This document shows positions 6,870 through 10,319 of a DNA stretch of 10,319 bases, one piece after another. The stretch is from Tieghemiomyces parasiticus. Taxonomy: Eukaryota; Kickxellomycota; Dimargaritomycetes; Dimargaritales; Dimargaritaceae. The notes under the pieces were generated by a model. That model saw nothing but the letters and a program-made list of their open reading frames with translations, did no database searches and had not been told where the DNA came from. The position numbers were made by a program, and so were the translations under genes. Positions within the stretch are counted from its first letter, which is position 1; every line of letters begins with the position of its first letter. The stretch covers positions 1 through 10,319 of the forward strand of contig JANBPT010001344.1 in NCBI GenBank assembly GCA_027575765.1, read 5' to 3'.

Positions 6870-9572
6870 CTAGACAAGGTCGGACGAGGACGCCGCATCA
6901 TCGGTCGATTTTGACTCGGCCTTCCGCTGGCCGGTGAGTTCGTCGTAACTGACGTTAAGCGTGCTGTAGGCTTTCTCACTCACCCCCTCCCCTACCACCA
7001 CCACCCCTTCCTCGTCATCCAAACTGCCCTGCTCCTCGTCGAGTTCCAAGTCCTCATCAAGGTCCTCTAAATCCACCTCGTCATCGGACGGTGGAATATC
7101 CTCGCCCAGTTCTCGCAACCGTCGGCGGTACTCCGCTGCCTGGGTGTCCTGGTCGGCTAGATAAACCAGTAGATCTTCCTGCTCCTTTTCTACATTGGCG
7201 GCGCGGACCTCGGCGGCGGCAAGGGCCGCTTCGAGCTCATGAACCTTGGCAATGAGGTCGGTGTCCGGAGCGTCCGAGGATACCTGTACGCCCTGAAGTT
7301 GTTGGGCGAGTTGAGTCACACGGGCCTCGGTCGCCCCATGGCCTTGATTCTGGGCCCGCTGCGCAGTTGTCAATTGGGCGGCCATAGATTCAAGCTGCGC
7401 AGTCTGCTCGGCCACCAGAGTTTCCAGCTCCTGGATCTGGACTTCGTATCCGCGGATGACCTCGGGGTCAACTGCCCGGCCTACCTCAGCGTCCCGAGAG
7501 GCCGCCGTGGCCGAACCAGCGATGGGGCCCTGCCGTAACCGCGACAGGTCACTGGCCTTGGAGGTGACGGCCCGGTGTAATGAATCGTAGTGGGCGCGGA
7601 AAAAGTCGGTGAAGCCCTGGTCAAAGTAAAGTTCTGGTAGGTGGGTGTGCTTGTCCATGAGGGTGGGTTTCATGTACAGCGAGACGTCCTGGAATGCTTT
7701 GTGATCGCGCAAGCGGTGCAGCCGGCTGATAATCATGTCGGCGCCAATACGCTGGTGGATGATGGGTTCCAGTTCGGCGCGCGGGAGCGGGCAGGCTGGG
7801 TCGTCGTCAAACTCGTAGATGAGGGCGATCAGGGTGGCAGCCAGGCCTTGGACCAGCGGGTCGGCAGCGCCCGCAGAGGACAGGGCCATCTGTTCCATCA
7901 GGAAGTGCAGACTGGAGCTCTCCTCGAGGAACTGTGACACGCTGTCGGGGCTATCACTCACCCACCGGCACAGCAACATGAGGTACCCGATGGCCACCCG
8001 GCGGTCCACCTGGGGGTCCTCAACCGCAGCTACCAGCGCCTGGGTGATCTCCTGGAGTAGGGTAACCGGGTCCTCGCCATGGTCCTGCTCGCCAAACCGA
8101 ACCTTAAGGGCCAGAGACTTGCACAGGGGGTTGCCGTGAAGCAGCTGCCCCAAAATAACCGCGGCGTACCACGTGCGGAATGGGTCGCGGGCTGCTGGTT
8201 CGGTTCCGGCCAATAGGGCGCCAGTTAGGATGGACCCGGCCGAACGCGCCGAGCCGCGCAGACCGGAATGCGGATCATCGTCCGGTGGCGGGGTTAGCGT
8301 GGAGGCCAGGGTCAAGGCGGTTTCCGGGTTACCGTACACATAGCTAAGGGTCAGGTAGGTGGCGGCCGAGCGCACCGTATAGGTTGACTGGTCGGCCGGG
8401 CTGACGGCCAGCGCCAAGATGCTCAAAATCACGGGCTCGGGGATTAGCTTGTTAGGTTCGGCAACGGCGGCACCCATGCCCTCGGGTACCACGGTGACAG
8501 TGATTCGGTTGAACAGGTCCTGGTTGCGGCTGTTGCCACGGATCACGTCACCAAGGCAGAACAGGGCCTGGGACCGCACGCCTGGCGGAGTGTCCGGGGC
8601 CAAGCTGAGCTGGACTAGCGGAGAAAACAGATCGCCGTGGTAGATAGCATCCTGGTTAGCTTTGGTATTAAGGCTACCGGGGGCCACCAACAGGCGGACG
8701 GTGTCCAGCAGGTAAATGGCATTGGAAGCGGCCTGCTCGGTCCACTCGAATACTTCCTCGTGCTCGTACGGCTTGGTGTCGGAATTGTCCACCTCGGTCG
8801 ACAGCAGCGCTGGAAGACGTGCCACGTTGCTGGTCTCCCGGAAGAAATTCTGGTTGGACACATTATAGCGCAGCAGATTGTGAAGGAGTTGGAGACAGTC
8901 CTGCACGATGATCCCGCCGCGGATCCCGCCCTCTTGGGCGACGATGTCCAGCAGTCGTTCGAACGCGCCCTGAAACGCCAATATCTTTTGAATGTCGGCA
9001 CTGTCCTCGGTGAGTGCGATGAGCAGAAGTAGGGCTTCGTTGCGTACAATCTCTCGGGAGTCGTTGAGCAGGTCCATGAGCCGACCCACGCCCATGGGAA
9101 GGACCAGGACGGCCTCCTGGAGCGGGGTCGGGTGGCAGGCCAGCAAGGTGGCTAGGAGTTGCACGGCGTTGAACCGAACGTAGAAATCAGGCTCCTCGAT
9201 GATGTCCAGCAGGGCAGCGATGTGTTCCCGGCGGGCCAGTAACCGCTCGGCATGGTCGGCCCCCAGGCTAGGAGGGTCATCCCGCGAGTCGCGGGCACAT
9301 AGATGGTTGAGAGTCTCGAGCACGGGCTTCACGATGCTGGCGTCCTCGCGGTCCTGCTCCAGGACCATCAGGAGCGGTTCCAGGGCCTCGGCACCCACGT
9401 CCCGTTTATACTCGCGAGCCAGGCCCTTTAGACTAAGGATGGCCGCACGACGGTCCTCGATGAGCGTGGAATGGGCCACCCGGTCGGCCAGCCGTCGCAC
9501 CGTTTCCTGGGCCGACTGGGGCTGATTGTTGTCACCAACTAGAACGCTATAGCCACGAGAGAAGAAATCCAT
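6870..9572 (-). CDS. USO1: USO1/p115 general vesicular transport factor (900 aa, single exon)
   Basis: This is the golgin-type tether that links COPII vesicles to the Golgi with Rab1/Ypt1 and SNAREs. Residues 1-665 form the armadillo-repeat globular head. Visible marks are the start MDFFSRGYSVLVG, RRAAILSLKGLAREY (41-55), VLETLNHLC (84-92), VRNEALLLLIALTED (176-190), FRTWYAAVILGQLLHGN (465-481), IALIYEFDDDP (582-592), and the closing YFDQGFTDFFRAHYD (649-663). A coiled coil of moderate length follows (about 704-823, with a break near 743-748), including the p115-like DLLVYLADQD (801-810). Then comes an acidic tract (829-855) and a 45-residue tail. The length is close to animal p115 (about 960) and half that of yeast Uso1 (about 1790), mainly through a shorter coiled coil. 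The start is secure: an in-frame TAG lies 60 bases upstream at 9630-9632. No intron interrupts the frame, unlike the eight-exon neighbour EIPR1. Confidence 0.95.
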   Translation of the reverse strand: MDFFSRGYSVLVGDNNQPQSAQETVRRLADRVAHSTLIEDRRAAILSLKGLAREYKRDVGAEALEPLLMVLEQDREDASIVKPVLETLNHLCARDSRDDPPSLGADHAERLLARREHIAALLDIIEEPDFYVRFNAVQLLATLLACHPTPLQEAVLVLPMGVGRLMDLLNDSREIVRNEALLLLIALTEDSADIQKILAFQGAFERLLDIVAQEGGIRGGIIVQDCLQLLHNLLRYNVSNQNFFRETSNVARLPALLSTEVDNSDTKPYEHEEVFEWTEQAASNAIYLLDTVRLLVAPGSLNTKANQDAIYHGDLFSPLVQLSLAPDTPPGVRSQALFCLGDVIRGNSRNQDLFNRITVTVVPEGMGAAVAEPNKLIPEPVILSILALAVSPADQSTYTVRSAATYLTLSYVYGNPETALTLASTLTPPPDDDPHSGLRGSARSAGSILTGALLAGTEPAARDPFRTWYAAVILGQLLHGNPLCKSLALKVRFGEQDHGEDPVTLLQEITQALVAAVEDPQVDRRVAIGYLMLLCRWVSDSPDSVSQFLEESSSLHFLMEQMALSSAGAADPLVQGLAATLIALIYEFDDDPACPLPRAELEPIIHQRIGADMIISRLHRLRDHKAFQDVSLYMKPTLMDKHTHLPELYFDQGFTDFFRAHYDSLHRAVTSKASDLSRLRQGPIAGSATAASRDAEVGRAVDPEVIRGYEVQIQELETLVAEQTAQLESMAAQLTTAQRAQNQGHGATEARVTQLAQQLQGVQVSSDAPDTDLIAKVHELEAALAAAEVRAANVEKEQEDLLVYLADQDTQAAEYRRRLRELGEDIPPSDDEVDLEDLDEDLELDEEQGSLDDEEGVVVVGEGVSEKAYSTLNVSYDELTGQRKAESKSTDDAASSSDLV

Positions 9573-10217
9573 TGGGGTACGAATGAAAGATGGAGACGGG
9601 AATGAGCAAATTGGTGGGCTACGTGAGAACTAGGATGGTCGACTGGTTGTGCACTGCGGTGACAATAGATAGTTACAGTTAGGGATGAGGTGCCGGCCAG
9701 AGAAGGTGCCAAGGCATAAACGCGGAAGAGGTTGGCGTACTCGATAGGGCACGAGGCGAGCTCCTGGCCTACGACCTGCCGGCCGTTACCAAACTCCAAA
9801 TCCTACCTAACTAAACGTGATACAAGCCGGATAACATGGGCGGTTTCGGGAGGGCAGAAACCATGGCAGCCCATTTCATGGGTGTAAGCCTTCGATGGAG
9901 AGCCGACCATCAAAGACATCGGTAACGGACAAGCAATAGTACATCGGCGTGTTGCAAAGCTGTGGCCTGAGACCAATCGTCACCCCCATCTTCAACAGCC
10001 GTTGCCTATTTAAGCGTTGTTGTGGAGACCAGTCATCTCGACGAAAGGGGCACTTGGTTTCAAAAGGAGGCAAAAAGGGCATGGATTATATTTTAAATAT
10101 TGAAAGGTCTACAAATAAAAACACGCCAGACCACAGGAATATGATCGATACCGCAATACCACTCAGAGTGCAAGCCAGTAGTTAACATAAGGATATACGC
10201 AGTTATGCGCCACATAA
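9573..10217. other. intergenic region between USO1 and the ABC transporter
   Basis: This 645-base gap should hold the USO1 promoter and leader and the 3' end of the transporter gene, both on the minus strand. The only structure I can point to is a possible leader intron near the USO1 end. An AT-rich patch at 10084-10102 may include the transporter's 3' processing region, although no canonical AATAAA occurs there on the minus strand. Short open frames on both strands show no family features. Confidence 0.5.
9654..9789 (-). other. possible intron in the USO1 5' leader
   Basis: On the minus strand a donor-like G|GTAACG begins at 9789. A CTAAC branch-like site lies at 9682-9678, and a pyrimidine-rich stretch ends in CCGCAG at 9654, 81 bases before the ATG. 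The length of 136 nt equals that of the EIPR1 introns. A second donor candidate, GTAGGA at 9806, would give 153 nt. Without transcript data this is only a pattern match. Confidence 0.25.
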
Positions 10218-10319
10218 TTACGATGTCGATTCCAAGCTCTGTTCCTTGACCAACGAGTAGTAGAGACCGCGCTGGTCGACGAGGTCGAAATGGGTGCCCC
10301 GTTCGACGATGCGACCGTT
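10218..10319 (-). CDS. C-terminal end of an ABC transporter (partial, ABCB/MDR type likely)
   Basis: The last 33 codons of a minus-strand gene that runs out of the right edge. The reading NGRIVERGTHFDLVDQRGLY is the segment that ends the nucleotide-binding domain of ABC exporters, just after the H-loop: the pattern G-x-I-V-E-x-G-T-H-x-x-L followed by G-x-Y-x-x-L-V-x-x-Q. The stop is TAA at 10218-10220, so this is the true C terminus, with a 6-residue tail after the family motif. The motif suits ABCB-type (MDR, Ste6-like or mitochondrial half-transporter) proteins. The subfamily and substrate cannot be decided from this piece, because the membrane domains and Walker motifs lie outside the window. 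It has the same orientation as USO1 and EIPR1. Confidence 0.85.
   Translation of the reverse strand, partial: NGRIVERGTHFDLVDQRGLYYSLVKEQSLESTS

Noticed and set aside
9199..9525. 108-codon Ser/Arg-rich plus-strand frame
   Set aside because: It is an antisense shadow of the USO1 coding region. Other plus-strand frames between 7239 and 9183 are rejected for the same reason.
9539..9799. 86-codon minus-strand frame overlapping the USO1 start
   Set aside because: It runs in a different frame through the USO1 leader and first codons, has no recognisable domain and is split by the candidate leader intron.

Overview
The window looks like nuclear DNA of a fungus. Evidence: spliceosomal introns with GT...AG ends and CTAA-type branch sites, AATAAA poly(A) signals, a TATA-box promoter, and proteins of the eukaryotic secretory and endosomal systems. 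The USO1/p115 protein starts like fungal rather than animal members. The short p115-like length and introns of 132-171 nt hint at an early-diverging lineage, but that is inference.

Layout. Bases 1-300 may hold the last exon of a gene running in from the left (stop at 186-188, tandem poly(A) signals at 288-297). Bases 579-1611 are a decayed mariner-type transposase, broken by stops and frameshifts, with all three catalytic Asp positions substituted. Bases 1612-3211 show no convincing gene, only a possible LTR-like end near 1734-1788 and a (CA)8 repeat. A promoter (15-base palindrome at 3212, TATA box at 3265) leads into a 190-codon gene (3453-4025, +) for a predicted secreted, cysteine-free, acidic, disordered protein that I cannot assign to a family. 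It converges with an eight-exon minus-strand gene (4156-6461) for a 412-aa EIPR1/TSSC1-type WD40 protein. Upstream of that on the minus strand is an uninterrupted 900-codon gene (6870-9572) for the USO1/p115 vesicle tether. The right edge (10218-10319, minus) carries the last 33 codons of an ABC transporter.

Three co-oriented minus-strand genes (ABC transporter, USO1, EIPR1) therefore occupy the right two thirds. USO1 acts in ER-to-Golgi tethering, and EIPR1 works with the EARP/GARP tethers in endosomal retrieval, so both belong to membrane traffic, though adjacency alone proves no joint regulation. The left third is gene-poor and transposon-scarred, with the lineage-specific-looking secreted gene at its border. 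I found no CRISPR array, tRNA, rRNA or complete mobile element.
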